DNA of 27,210 nt from an uncultured Haemophilus sp. (GCF_937976265.1 NZ_CALJRX010000295.1:1-27210), one strand, 5' to 3'; counted from the first letter of the stretch, positions 1 to 8,770 are shown. Made by a program: numbers and translations. Notes: a model not told the origin generated them from the letters alone.

Positions 1-35
1 AACAAGTATGTAAATATAAACATATAGAGGGAGCG

Positions 36-185
36 ATGAATCAATCATCAATGAGAAGTGATATCTCAAAATTACTACTTTTATTATTTATTATTTTACC
101 TTTAGGTATGGCAATGAGTGTGGGGTTATATGGCTTTATTGTCTGGTTCTTACAATTATATGTAATTGGTTTACCAACCGCTTAG
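36..185 (+). CDS. torE: TorE/NapE-like small membrane peptide
   Basis: This 49-residue reading frame opens at ATG 36 after a good ribosome site (GAGGGAG at 27-33) and stops at 185, 19 bases before torY. Residues 13-40 form one hydrophobic helix containing the motif YGFIVWFLQ, and the chain ends LPTA. That layout (short N-terminus, single helix with GFIVW, very short tail) is typical of the NapE/TorE family, small inner-membrane proteins encoded with Nap nitrate reductase or Tor/Dor reductase genes. Their exact role is not established. Its place directly before torY supports the call. It is easily missed because of its size. The alternative is an unrelated single-helix peptide, which I think less likely. 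Confidence 0.75.
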   Translation: MNQSSMRSDISKLLLLLFIILPLGMAMSVGLYGFIVWFLQLYVIGLPTA

Positions 186-204
186 CCAATATAAGGAGCC
201 GAAA

Positions 205-1380
205 ATGAAAAAACAAATAAAGTCATTCTTTCTGAAACCATCTAACCGAATTGGGCTAGGTGTACTCGTTACGCTTGGTTTTATAGCTGGTGCAATTGCT
301 TGGCAACAATTTAATAATGTCATGGATGCGACAAGCACAGAAGAGTTTTGTGTGAGTTGCCATTCAATGGAAACACCTCTTGAAGAACTCAAACAAACTG
401 TACATTGGAGTAATAGCAGTGGCGTACGTGCAACCTGCCCTGATTGTCACTTGCCACATGACAAAACCGCAAAATATGCACGTAAGATGCAAGCAAGCCG
501 CGAAGTATTGGCAGAATTGAGCGGTAAATATAATGAAGAGGGCTCTTTTGAAGAACATCGCGCAGAAATGGCAGAACGTGAATGGGCTAGATTTTCCGCA
601 AATGGCTCTAAAGAATGTAAAAATTGCCATAGTTACGATCGCATGAACTTTGAAAAAATGTCTAAAGCGGCACAAAAAGCCATGAAGCCAGCTGCAGAAC
701 GTAATCAAAGCTGTGTCGATTGTCATAAAGGTATCGCTCACCACTTACCGGCTAAAAAAGCAGATACTGGAAATACATCGAAATTTGAAGCATTAGTCGT
801 GAATGATATTAAGCCATCTCAACAATACTATGCGAAAGCCATTGTGCCATTATTTGCAGATGAGGCGTTAACTCAAAATATCGGTCATCTCGAAACAGCC
901 GCGCCAGTTAATGCAGTAAAATCCACAGATAAAGGTGATCTTGTTGAATTGGTGATGTGGCGTAAAGATAAAGGATTTGGACGCATTTGGTATAACCAAT
1001 TTGGTAAAAATATTACCGATGCGGTATTAACAAAAGAATTTATGCAGTCTGAACCGCAATATACCGTCTTAGAAACCAAAGAAGATCCATTAACGGGCTT
1101 AACTTGGCAAAAAGTGAAATTACCGGTATGGATTGCAAAAAATCAATTAATTAGCGATGTAAATACCGTATGGGAAACGGCAGAAAACGTTTATAAAACA
1201 CAATGTAGTACTTGTCATAGACAGCCACATGTTGATCATTTTGATTCCAACACCTGGATTGGTCTATTTAAAGGAATGGTTGGCTTTACGAATATTGATG
1301 ACTCAACCGGTAAAGAAGTATTACGTTATTTACAATTACATGCTTCAGATACAGCACCTAATAAAGAAGAAGGAAAATAG
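205..1380 (+). CDS. torY: pentaheme c-type cytochrome TorY (NapC/NirT family)
   Basis: Membrane-anchored quinol dehydrogenase passing electrons from the menaquinol pool to the periplasmic reductase TorZ. The 391-residue protein has one N-terminal membrane anchor (about residues 15-35) and five CxxCH heme sites: C49 (CVSCH), C78 (CPDCH), C138 (CKNCH), C170 (CVDCH) and C334 (CSTCH). Four clustered hemes plus one distant C-terminal heme is the TorC/TorY plan; NapC and NrfH lack the fifth. I chose ATG 205 because AAGGAG (193-198) sits seven bases before it and MKKQIKSFF begins a normal anchor. The in-frame codon at 166 lies inside the upstream peptide gene and has no ribosome site. The stop is 11 bases before torZ, and torZ's AGGAG overlaps it, so the two are probably translated together. 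Confidence 0.93.
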   Translation: MKKQIKSFFLKPSNRIGLGVLVTLGFIAGAIAWQQFNNVMDATSTEEFCVSCHSMETPLEELKQTVHWSNSSGVRATCPDCHLPHDKTAKYARKMQASREVLAELSGKYNEEGSFEEHRAEMAEREWARFSANGSKECKNCHSYDRMNFEKMSKAAQKAMKPAAERNQSCVDCHKGIAHHLPAKKADTGNTSKFEALVVNDIKPSQQYYAKAIVPLFADEALTQNIGHLETAAPVNAVKSTDKGDLVELVMWRKDKGFGRIWYNQFGKNITDAVLTKEFMQSEPQYTVLETKEDPLTGLTWQKVKLPVWIAKNQLISDVNTVWETAENVYKTQCSTCHRQPHVDHFDSNTWIGLFKGMVGFTNIDDSTGKEVLRYLQLHASDTAPNKEEGK

Positions 1381-1391
1381 GAGATATCATT

Positions 1392-3851
1392 ATGTTACAA
1401 ACACGTCGTCAATTTTTAAAAAATATATCTCTTATGGGTGCTGCGTGCGCAATGCCTAATTGGTTAGTCGCAAAAACATCGACAGATGAAGATATTACTC
1501 AATGGAAAATTACCGGCTCTCACTGGGGTGCAATTCGTGCCAAAGTAGAAAACGGTCGAGTCGTTGACGTAAAACCTTTTGAGTTAGATAAATACCCAAC
1601 AGAAATGATCAATGGTATCAAAGGGCTTATTTATAGCGAATCACGTATTCGCTACCCTATGGTACGTTTAGATTGGCTCAAAAATAAAGAAAAAAGCGAC
1701 CGCACTTCTCGTGGCGATAACCGCTTTGTTCGTGTCACTTGGGATGAGGCTTTAGATCTCTTCTATGAAGAATTAGAACGCATTCAGCAAAACTATGGTC
1801 CTTGGGCGTTACATGCAGGTAACGTAGGTTGGCGTTCAACTGGACAATTCCATAGTTGTGGTAACCATATGATTCGTGCGATTGCGATGCACGGAAACAG
1901 TGTTAGCACCGCGGGCGATTATTCAACTGGTGCCGGTCAAGTAATTTTACCTTATGTATTAGGTTCAACTGAGGTTTATTCTCAAGGTACTTCTTGGGAA
2001 ATTATCTTAAAAGAAAGTCAAAACATCATTTTCTGGGCAAGCGATCCGGTTAAAAACTTACAAGTGGGTTGGAACTGTGAAACCCATGAGGCCTATGCTT
2101 ACTTAGAAATGTTAAAAGAAAAAATCGCGAATAAGCAAATTAACGTGATTAGTGTTGACCCTGTTAAAACGAAAACACAACGTTACTTAAATTGTGAACA
2201 ACAGTACATTAACCCACAAACTGATGTGCCGTTTATGCTGGCTATTGCACATGAGCTTTACACCAAAGGGCTATACGATAAAAAATTTATTGATGTTTAC
2301 ACCGTTGGTTTTGAAAAATTTGTGCCGTACTTACTTGGTCAAACTGAAGATCACATTGAAAAAACACCAGAGTGGGCAGCGAAGATTTGTGGTGTGAGTG
2401 CTGATCGCATTCGTGAGTTTGCTCACATGCTTGCGGGCAAACGTACTCAACTTATTTTTGGTTGGGCTATTCAACGTCAACAACATGGTGAACAACCTTA
2501 TTGGTTAGGTGCTGTTTTAGCCGCGATGTTAGGTCAAATTGGCTTACCTGGTGGTGGAATTAGTTATGCTCACCATTATAGCTCTATTGGTATTCCAGAA
2601 TCTGGTGCAGCTATGCCTGGTGCATTCCCATTAAACTTAGATGAGGATCAAACACCAAAATATAATAATAAAGACTATAAAGGCTACAGTGCAGTTTTAC
2701 CTTGCGCACGTGTCACTGATTCACTTTTATATCCAGGTGAAACCATTAACTACAATGGTAGCAAAGTGGTTTATGCACCTTATAAAATGGCTATCTTTAC
2801 TGGTTGTAATCAGTGGCATAGACAGTCTGAACGCAATAAAATGAAAAAAGCCTTTTTAGCGTTAGAAACGATTGTATCGATCAATTACAGTTGGACTGCA
2901 ACTTGTCGATTCTCCGACATTGTATTACCAGCCTGTACACCATTTGAGCGTAACGATATTGATGCTTACGGTTCTTATAGCAACCGTGGCATTATCGCAA
3001 TGCAAAAATTAGTCGATCCACTCTATCAATCCAAACCAGATTTCGAGATATTTAAAGAACTCTGCCGCCGTTTTGGCAAAGAAAAAGAATATTGTCGCAA
3101 TATGGATGAAATGGAATGGGTTGAAAAATTATATGAAGATTGCCGAAAAGAAAACAAAGGCAAATTTGATATGCCTCCATTTGCAGAATTCTGGGAAAAA
3201 GGCTATGTCATGTTCCCAGAGGGTAAACCTTGGGTAAGACATGCTGACTTCCGTGAAGATCCAGAGCTTCATGCATTAGGAACACCATCAGGTTTTATTG
3301 AAATTTACAGTAATAAAATTGCGAGCTTTGGTTATTCTGACTGTAAAGGGCATCCAATGTGGTTTGAAAAAGCCGAGCGTTCTCATGGCGGCCCTCATTC
3401 AGATAAATTTGCATTCTGGTTACAATCTGTTCACCCGGATAAGCGCCTTCACTCACAACTTTGTGAATCAAAAGAGCTTAGAGAAACTTACAGCATTCAA
3501 GGACGTGAACCACTATTCATGAACCCACAAGATGCAGAAAAATTAGGGATTCAACATGGTGATCTTCTACGCGTATTTAATGACCGTGGACAAGCTATTG
3601 TTGGTGCACATATCTCTGATAATTTCCCAAGTGGCGTTGTACGTTTACAAGAAGGGGCATGGTACTCTCCAGAAGGTCCTGAAATCGGTGCAATTGATAC
3701 CTACGGTGACCCAAATACCATGACATTAGATATCGGTAGCTCGATGCTTGCTCAAGCTGTATCTGCTAATACTTGTTTAGTCAATGTCGAAAAATTCCAA
3801 GGCGTCGCACCAAAACCAAATGGCTTTAGCGGAGCAATAGAAGATGCTTAA
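1392..3851 (+). CDS. torZ: Mo-bisMGD S-/N-oxide reductase TorZ (MtsZ/BisC type)
   Basis: Periplasmic terminal reductase of the DMSO reductase family, 819 residues. The N-terminus MLQTRRQFLKNISLMG is a twin-arginine (Tat) signal, so it is exported folded with its cofactor. The stretch GDYSTGAGQ places the likely molybdenum-ligating serine at residue 178, as in TorA/DorA, rather than the cysteine or selenocysteine of nitrate reductases and formate dehydrogenases. A C-terminal dinucleotide-binding domain is visible around SKELRETYSIQGREPLFMNP. The H. influenzae homologue, annotated bisC/torZ and later MtsZ, reduces methionine sulfoxide and other S-/N-oxides, so methionine sulfoxide is a likely substrate here; that is inference from the family. 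Electrons should come from TorY and cofactor loading from TorD. An exact uptake sequence lies at 1699-1707. Confidence 0.93.
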   Translation: MLQTRRQFLKNISLMGAACAMPNWLVAKTSTDEDITQWKITGSHWGAIRAKVENGRVVDVKPFELDKYPTEMINGIKGLIYSESRIRYPMVRLDWLKNKEKSDRTSRGDNRFVRVTWDEALDLFYEELERIQQNYGPWALHAGNVGWRSTGQFHSCGNHMIRAIAMHGNSVSTAGDYSTGAGQVILPYVLGSTEVYSQGTSWEIILKESQNIIFWASDPVKNLQVGWNCETHEAYAYLEMLKEKIANKQINVISVDPVKTKTQRYLNCEQQYINPQTDVPFMLAIAHELYTKGLYDKKFIDVYTVGFEKFVPYLLGQTEDHIEKTPEWAAKICGVSADRIREFAHMLAGKRTQLIFGWAIQRQQHGEQPYWLGAVLAAMLGQIGLPGGGISYAHHYSSIGIPESGAAMPGAFPLNLDEDQTPKYNNKDYKGYSAVLPCARVTDSLLYPGETINYNGSKVVYAPYKMAIFTGCNQWHRQSERNKMKKAFLALETIVSINYSWTATCRFSDIVLPACTPFERNDIDAYGSYSNRGIIAMQKLVDPLYQSKPDFEIFKELCRRFGKEKEYCRNMDEMEWVEKLYEDCRKENKGKFDMPPFAEFWEKGYVMFPEGKPWVRHADFREDPELHALGTPSGFIEIYSNKIASFGYSDCKGHPMWFEKAERSHGGPHSDKFAFWLQSVHPDKRLHSQLCESKELRETYSIQGREPLFMNPQDAEKLGIQHGDLLRVFNDRGQAIVGAHISDNFPSGVVRLQEGAWYSPEGPEIGAIDTYGDPNTMTLDIGSSMLAQAVSANTCLVNVEKFQGVAPKPNGFSGAIEDA

Positions 3852-4422
3852 TTTAGATAATCAAGAACGAGCATTTATTTATCAATGGATGGGCTCTTTG
3901 TTAAGCAAAGAGCTTACCCAAGAGCAACTTTCTTATTATCAAAATGGGCATTTCGACAGCTTATTTGAGCTTTTAGGAGAAATGGGGTTTTCACAGCAAG
4001 TTGATACATTGCGTAATGCACTAAAATCCTTGCAATACGATCAACTTGAACTTGCTGCAGATTTCACTCATTGCTTCTTATTAGAAGGAAGCCTAAGTGC
4101 AATTCCTTACATGTCAGCCTATTTACAAGATGAAGAACTTTCAAAAGCGCTCTCACTTGTAGATGGTTATATGCAACACTACAAGCTCAAAGTAAATAAA
4201 GCGCAGAATGAACCAAGCGATCATATTGGTGTACTATTGAGTATTTTTATAAAGCTCATTGAGGATCAAAATGACGAGAAACAAAAAGAATTTGCACAAA
4301 TTGTTTTACTTAGTTGGATGGATTTATTTCAACAACAAAGTCAGAAAGTAAAATTGAAAAGCCAATTCTACCCTTCTCTGATTGAGTTATTCGTATTGTT
4401 TCTTAAAAAAGATATTCAATAA
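3844..4422 (+). CDS. torD: TorD-family molybdoenzyme maturation chaperone
   Basis: Cytoplasmic chaperone of 192 residues that would bind the TorZ apoprotein and its Tat signal, help insert bis-MGD and hold back export until folding is complete. The mostly helical sequence contains DFTHCFLLEGSLSAIPYMSAY at about residues 77-97, matching the conserved TorD/DmsD segment (D-F/Y-x-x-x-F, then a proline-containing loop and S-x-Y). Its ATG lies inside the last codons of torZ, with an 8-base overlap, so translational coupling is expected and matches a dedicated chaperone. It is followed at once by a rho-independent terminator, so it closes the operon. Confidence 0.9.
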   Translation: MLNLDNQERAFIYQWMGSLLSKELTQEQLSYYQNGHFDSLFELLGEMGFSQQVDTLRNALKSLQYDQLELAADFTHCFLLEGSLSAIPYMSAYLQDEELSKALSLVDGYMQHYKLKVNKAQNEPSDHIGVLLSIFIKLIEDQNDEKQKEFAQIVLLSWMDLFQQQSQKVKLKSQFYPSLIELFVLFLKKDIQ

Positions 4423-4427
4423 ATAGC

Positions 4428-4460
4428 AAAAGTGCGGTTAAGTTTAACCGCGCTTTTTTA
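4428..4460. terminator. bidirectional uptake-sequence terminator, torD/glnD
   Basis: AAAAGTGCGGTTAA (4428-4441) pairs with TTAACCGCGCTTTT (4444-4457) across a very short GT loop, leaving one G-U wobble in RNA, followed by a T run. On the minus strand the same hairpin runs into TTTT, so it can end both torD and the convergent glnD. The left arm holds an exact uptake 9-mer (4430-4438); the right arm is a one-base variant. Confidence 0.85.
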
Positions 4461-4467
4461 TTTTATA

Positions 4468-7053
4468 TTATAAGCGTTCATAGAGCACGTTTTCTAACAA
4501 TCCCCTTTCCTCTTCGGTCAATGCTGTGCCTTTTTCATTTGTCAGAATGAAGAAATCTTCGGCTTTTTCCCCTACAGTCGTGATTTTTGCATTACAAATA
4601 TTGAGTTTTAATTCGGTGAAAATTTGACTGATTTGAGCCAATAAACCAGGTTTATCTAAAGCCACCACTTCTAATTCAGTATGCTCTTTTTTAGTTTCTT
4701 TCAAAAAACGGACATCTGTTTTTACAGTGAAATGTTGCAACTGTCGATTATTTGCAAAAGACATGGATGGTAATTTTTCACCTAATAAAACTGAGGTTAA
4801 TACCGTCTCTAATTCTCGGCGACGTTCTGAACGAACCAATTCACCATTTAATTCTGTGATGATAAAGCTGTCGAATACGTAGCCATCATCGGATGTTAAA
4901 ATTTGCGCATCATGAATACTGAATTTTTTCGCGCCAATAGTTGAGACCACTTTATTAAACAAATTAGCTTGATCGGGACAATAAACAAAAATTTCTGTTC
5001 CGCCGGAAGAAAAACGGTTACTGATTTTAACGAGTACTTCACCATCAAATTCAGCTAATAACTCTGTATGCCACGCAATTTGTTTGGGACTATTTCGTAA
5101 GAAATAATCATCTGGACAACGTTGCCAGAGTGCTAAAATTTTTTCCTCCGATAATTCTGGTTTTTCTTCGGATAAAATTGCCAACGCCAATTGACGATTT
5201 TCAAGGATTTTTTCTTCATTATCTAATAATAAGTCCATCCCTTGTCGGAATTGTTGCGCCGTATAGTCGTATAAAGACGCAAATAAAGAACGTTTCCAGC
5301 TATTCCACAAGGTGCCGTTTGTCGCACAAATATCCGCAACGGTCAGACAAGTGAGATAATCTAAACGCACATGATTTTGTACACTTTCCGCAAAGCTCAT
5401 CACAACTTCAGGATCATGAATATCTCGACGCTGTGCAGTAATTGACATGAGCAAATGCTCTTTCACTAGCCAAGCCATAGTTTCAATTTCTCGACGATCA
5501 AAACCATGCAAACGGGCAAATTCAACAATATCTTCAGCCCCTAACTCTGCATGATCCCCCCCTCGCCCTTTCGCTATATCATGGAAAAGTGCGGCAACAT
5601 AAAGCAAAGTGCGGTCAGAAATTTGACTAAATATTTGATGACAAATGGGATGGGATTCAGCTGCGTCTTCAGTTAAGAAACTTTCCAATTTCAACATCAC
5701 TCGCAAGGTATGCTCATCCACCGTGTAAATGTGGAAAAGATCGAATTGCATCAAGCCTTCAATCCCCTGCCATTGTGGCAAATAAGCCGTTAACACACCA
5801 TATTGGTGCATTGGGAGGAATGCACGCTGAATCGCTTTCGGTTGATTAAATAACCGAATAAATTTTTCTCTTGCTTCAGGAATATCACACAATTTCTGCG
5901 TCAAACTTTCCAACGCAATCTGTAATTGGCGTAATGTTGAAGAATGAATTTCGGCTTTTTCATGCTGCGTAAGATAGAAAAAAAGATCCAAGATACGATC
6001 CGGTGAACGTAAAAACACGTCTTCCTTGCGTAAACACAAACTTTGATTCACTAATTCAAAATTTTCATCTAAAGGATGAATAGAAACCGCTCCATCCGTT
6101 GATAAAAAATGCTCTTTATAGTGCTTAATCAGGATATCGGTCAGACGAGAAATCGTGCGTAAAGCTTGGAAAAAACGTTTCATCATTTTTTCGACACCAC
6201 GGTTTCCCTCGCCTTCAAAACCAAGCATCTCACTCACTTTGATTTGACGATCAAACAACAAGCGGTTGTCATAACGTTTTAAAATCAAGTGTAAAGCGAA
6301 CCGCACTTTGAATAAAAATTCTTGGCTTTCTAATAATTGCTGATGTTCTGATGGGTAAATAAAGCCGCTTTCCAAAATGCCATCAAGGGTCATTTCTCCG
6401 GTATGACGTAATGCGATCCAATATAAAAGGTGAAGATCCCGCAAACCACCAGGGCTGTATTTTAAATCGGGTTCTAAATTGTAACTGGTGTTGTGGTAAC
6501 GATGATAACGTTCAATTTGCTCTTGTACTTTGGCATCAAAGAATGGTTTTACCGCCCAAAAATCTGGCTTTTTCAATATTTCGCCTAAGCTATTGAAAAG
6601 CGATACATCTCCCGATAAATAACGAGACTCAAGCAAATTGGTGGCAATAGTAATGTCTTGTTTGCCTTCTTTTTCGCATTCTTCTAAAGAGCGAACACTA
6701 TGCCCTACGTCGAATCCACAATCCCACAAGAACTGCACAAACTGAGCAATTTTTTCTTCCGTTTCAACGCCTCTTTCTTCTTTTGAAAGAATAAGAAAAT
6801 CCAAATCAGATAAAGGAAACATTTCTTGTCTTCCGTACCCACCTACTGCAATTAAGGTAAGATGAGCTTTATCTAATTCAAATTGCTGCCAAAGCTGTTT
6901 TAACAAATCATCACAAAATTGTGTACGGTTAACAATCAGCTCAAAAACGGAATAATCAGCAAAATGCTGACGTTCAAATTCCTTCAAATTTTCACGCTGA
7001 ATTTTGACCGCACTTGGCGTGAGTGGTGAGTCGAAATGATAAGGAAAAAGCAT
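4468..7053 (-). CDS. glnD: bifunctional uridylyltransferase / uridylyl-removing enzyme GlnD
   Basis: Nitrogen sensor that adds UMP to the PII protein when glutamine is low and removes it when glutamine is high. The 861-residue protein shows the full order of domains: nucleotidyltransferase motif GGYGRQEMFPLSDLDFLIL (residues 71-89, metal-binding D83 and D85), an HD hydrolase domain (H491-D492 in LFHDIAKGRGGDHAE), and two C-terminal ACT domains (starting near EIFVYCPDQANLF and TELEVVALDKPGLLAQ). I chose ATG 7053, preceded on the minus strand by GTGGAA, giving MLFPYHFDSP. The frame extends upstream to a GTG at 7092, but that codon lies inside the map terminator hairpin and has no ribosome site. 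Exact uptake sequences lie at 5607-5615, 6300-6308 and 7007-7015. Confidence 0.95.
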   Translation of the reverse strand: MLFPYHFDSPLTPSAVKIQRENLKEFERQHFADYSVFELIVNRTQFCDDLLKQLWQQFELDKAHLTLIAVGGYGRQEMFPLSDLDFLILSKEERGVETEEKIAQFVQFLWDCGFDVGHSVRSLEECEKEGKQDITIATNLLESRYLSGDVSLFNSLGEILKKPDFWAVKPFFDAKVQEQIERYHRYHNTSYNLEPDLKYSPGGLRDLHLLYWIALRHTGEMTLDGILESGFIYPSEHQQLLESQEFLFKVRFALHLILKRYDNRLLFDRQIKVSEMLGFEGEGNRGVEKMMKRFFQALRTISRLTDILIKHYKEHFLSTDGAVSIHPLDENFELVNQSLCLRKEDVFLRSPDRILDLFFYLTQHEKAEIHSSTLRQLQIALESLTQKLCDIPEAREKFIRLFNQPKAIQRAFLPMHQYGVLTAYLPQWQGIEGLMQFDLFHIYTVDEHTLRVMLKLESFLTEDAAESHPICHQIFSQISDRTLLYVAALFHDIAKGRGGDHAELGAEDIVEFARLHGFDRREIETMAWLVKEHLLMSITAQRRDIHDPEVVMSFAESVQNHVRLDYLTCLTVADICATNGTLWNSWKRSLFASLYDYTAQQFRQGMDLLLDNEEKILENRQLALAILSEEKPELSEEKILALWQRCPDDYFLRNSPKQIAWHTELLAEFDGEVLVKISNRFSSGGTEIFVYCPDQANLFNKVVSTIGAKKFSIHDAQILTSDDGYVFDSFIITELNGELVRSERRRELETVLTSVLLGEKLPSMSFANNRQLQHFTVKTDVRFLKETKKEHTELEVVALDKPGLLAQISQIFTELKLNICNAKITTVGEKAEDFFILTNEKGTALTEEERGLLENVLYERL

Positions 7054-7079
7054 AGGTATTCCACAAATAAAACAATTAT

Positions 7080-7106
7080 AAAAAAAGCCCACTATCGTAG
7101 GCTTTT
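7080..7106 (-). terminator. rho-independent terminator of map
   Basis: On the minus strand AAAAGCCTAC and GUGGGCUUUU form a 10-bp stem with one U-G pair around a GATA loop, followed by seven T. It stands 9 bases after the map stop and before glnD, so map and glnD are probably separate transcripts or only partly read through. A TATAAT on the minus strand (7075-7080) immediately after it could serve glnD, but I see no good -35 box. Confidence 0.85.
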
Positions 7107-7114
7107 AGCTGAAC

Positions 7115-7918
7115 TTAAAGATTATTCATCATACGTTGAATTCGACCTTCCGCAATTTCTTCATCACGGATTGTCATCACTTCACAACCGGTTTCGGTCA
7201 CGACAATTTGGTGTTCATATTGAGCTGAATGGCTACGGTCTTTGGTTTTTACTGTCCAACCATCACCCATAATTCGCACTTCTTTTTTACCCGCATTAAT
7301 CATTGGCTCAATGGTGAATACCATACCCGGTTTTAAAATCACACCGCCATCATCCGCATAATAGTGTAATACTTGTGGTTCGCAGTGGAATTCTGTCCCT
7401 ACGCCATGGCCGCAATACTCACGCACCACGCTAAAACCTTGGCTTTCAGTATATTTTTGTACCGCTTTACCAATTTCATTTAAACGAATACCCGGCTTAA
7501 CCGTACGTAATCCCACATAAAGTGCTTCTTGTGCGGCTTCAACCAATTTTTGACTACGAATATTAGTTTCACCCACGACATACATCTTCGAATTATCACC
7601 GAAATAACCGTCTTTAATTACGGTCACATCAATATTAACAATATCACCACGTTTTAATTTTTTATCGTCGCTTGGAATACCATGACAAACCACTTCATTG
7701 ATAGAAATACAGGTTGCTTTCGGGAAACCATGATAATTTAAGCAAGCAGGAATCACTTTTTGTACATTCACCATATAATCGTGACAAATACGATCCAATT
7801 CTCCCGTCGTCACCCCTTCTTTTACATAAGGTTCGATCATAACCAAAACATCAGATGCTAATTTACACGCTTCACGCAACTTAACAAGTTCTTCTTCAGT
7901 TCTTAATGGAATGCCCAT
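7115..7918 (-). CDS. map: type I methionine aminopeptidase
   Basis: Removes the initiator methionine from new proteins whose second residue is small; cytoplasmic and normally essential. The 267-residue protein has the pita-bread-fold metal ligands at exactly the E. coli positions: D97 (NIDVT), D108 (FGDNS), H171 (GHGVGTEFH), E204 (FTIEP) and E235 (YEHQIV), with the substrate histidine H79 in VCHGIP. ATG 7918 is preceded on the minus strand by AAGGAGA at good spacing. There is no N-terminal zinc-finger extension, so it is the short bacterial form. It is transcribed away from erpA across a 125-base intergenic region. Confidence 0.97.
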   Translation of the reverse strand: MGIPLRTEEELVKLREACKLASDVLVMIEPYVKEGVTTGELDRICHDYMVNVQKVIPACLNYHGFPKATCISINEVVCHGIPSDDKKLKRGDIVNIDVTVIKDGYFGDNSKMYVVGETNIRSQKLVEAAQEALYVGLRTVKPGIRLNEIGKAVQKYTESQGFSVVREYCGHGVGTEFHCEPQVLHYYADDGGVILKPGMVFTIEPMINAGKKEVRIMGDGWTVKTKDRSHSAQYEHQIVVTETGCEVMTIRDEEIAEGRIQRMMNNL

Positions 7919-7952
7919 TATTTCTCCTTATTTAATTCAGATTTATCTGCGT

Positions 7953-7958
7953 ATAATA
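7953..7958 (-). promoter_or_regulatory. possible extended -10 promoter for map
   Basis: On the minus strand the sequence TGC-TATTAT is an extended -10 element about 34 bases before the map start codon. No convincing -35 hexamer lies 16-18 bases upstream. This is a weak call. Confidence 0.35.
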
Positions 7959-7979
7959 GCACTAATTCCGTGAAAAATC

Positions 7980-8008
7980 TTGAATGAATTGACGGGTTAT
8001 TAGATAAT
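7980..8008 (+). promoter_or_regulatory. sigma70-like promoter of erpA
   Basis: TTGAAT (7980-7985) and GATAAT (8003-8008) are separated by exactly 17 bases, 35 bases before the erpA ATG. This should give a short leader carrying the AGGA ribosome site near 8022. Confidence 0.55.
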
Positions 8009-8043
8009 ACAAAGATTATTTTAGGAAAGTGGGAATATAGTAT

Positions 8044-8391
8044 ATGTCAGATTTAGATATGGCCGTGCCGCTAACTTTTACTGATGCGGCAGCCAATAAA
8101 GTAAAAAGTTTAATTAGCGAAGAAGAAAACAACGAATTAAAATTACGCGTTTATATCACCGGTGGCGGTTGCAGCGGTTTCCAATATGGTTTCACCTTTG
8201 ACGATAAAGTCAATGAAGGCGACTTAACCATTGAAAAAGCCGGTGTGCAATTAGTGATTGACCCAATGAGTTTACAATACTTAATTGGTGGTACCGTTGA
8301 TTACACTGAAGGCTTGGAAGGTTCTCGTTTTGTGGTAAACAATCCAAATGCAACCAGCACCTGTGGCTGCGGTTCGTCATTCAGCATCTAA
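8044..8391 (+). CDS. erpA: iron-sulfur cluster insertion protein ErpA
   Basis: A-type carrier that receives an Fe-S cluster from the assembly scaffold and delivers it to target enzymes, in E. coli notably those of isoprenoid synthesis and respiration. The 115-residue protein has the three conserved cysteines of the HesB/IscA fold: C43 in GGGCSGFQYGF, and C107 and C109 in TCGCGSSFSI at the C-terminus. ATG 8044 follows AGGA at a workable distance and its own promoter. The UPF0231 gene begins one base after the stop, so both lie on one transcript, probably continuing into mrcB. Confidence 0.96.
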   Translation: MSDLDMAVPLTFTDAAANKVKSLISEEENNELKLRVYITGGGCSGFQYGFTFDDKVNEGDLTIEKAGVQLVIDPMSLQYLIGGTVDYTEGLEGSRFVVNNPNATSTCGCGSSFSI

Positions 8392-8392
8392 T

Positions 8393-8746
8393 ATGGATTT
8401 TCAATTTACTCATTATCTAGGCAATGTGCACGCCAAATGTTCGATGGAACACATTGCGCTAGCCAATTGGTTTAATTCAGAAGTGCGGTCAAATCCTCAA
8501 GCGTTTTTGACCGCACTTTCTGCCTGTAAGCAGATTAAAAATAATGATGAAGTCACGTTGATTGGTTCAGAATACACGCTTTTTATCAATACCGATGAAG
8601 TGATGATTCGCGCCAATAACCTTGCGATAGAAACAGATGAAATTTTAGAAGACGACTTCCATTATTATGATGAAGAAAGTATCGCCTTCTGCGGCACAAC
8701 AGACTTCATCCACTTTCTTAATGCCTATTTTGAATTTATTGCTTAA
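8393..8746 (+). CDS. yacL: UPF0231 family protein (YacL-like)
   Basis: Uncharacterised 117-residue acidic, probably cytoplasmic protein. The C-terminal segments EILEDDFHYYDEES and FCGTTDFIHFLNAYFEFIA match the UPF0231 family as I remember E. coli YacL and the H. influenzae neighbour of erpA. There is no signal peptide or membrane helix. I chose ATG 8393, one base after the erpA stop; the frame is open further upstream, but only inside erpA. No ribosome site precedes it, so translation is probably coupled to erpA termination. An inverted pair of exact uptake sequences lies within the coding region (8481-8489 and 8510-8518), an unusual place. Function unknown. Confidence 0.85.
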   Translation: MDFQFTHYLGNVHAKCSMEHIALANWFNSEVRSNPQAFLTALSACKQIKNNDEVTLIGSEYTLFINTDEVMIRANNLAIETDEILEDDFHYYDEESIAFCGTTDFIHFLNAYFEFIA

Positions 8747-8770
8747 CCTCATTCTCTGAAGCTAACTATT

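Noticed and set aside
364..744. 126-residue open frame on the minus strand opposite torY
   Set aside because: It lies wholly inside the five-heme TorY frame, has no ribosome site, and has the hydrophobic/Cys-rich composition expected of a complement of that gene.
7054..7092. Upstream GTG start that would lengthen GlnD by 13 residues
   Set aside because: The codon falls within the map terminator hairpin, has no ribosome site, and ATG 7053 gives the usual GlnD length.
7919..8043. Possible small RNA or riboswitch in the map-erpA spacer
   Set aside because: The space is used by two divergent promoters and I see no stable paired structure.
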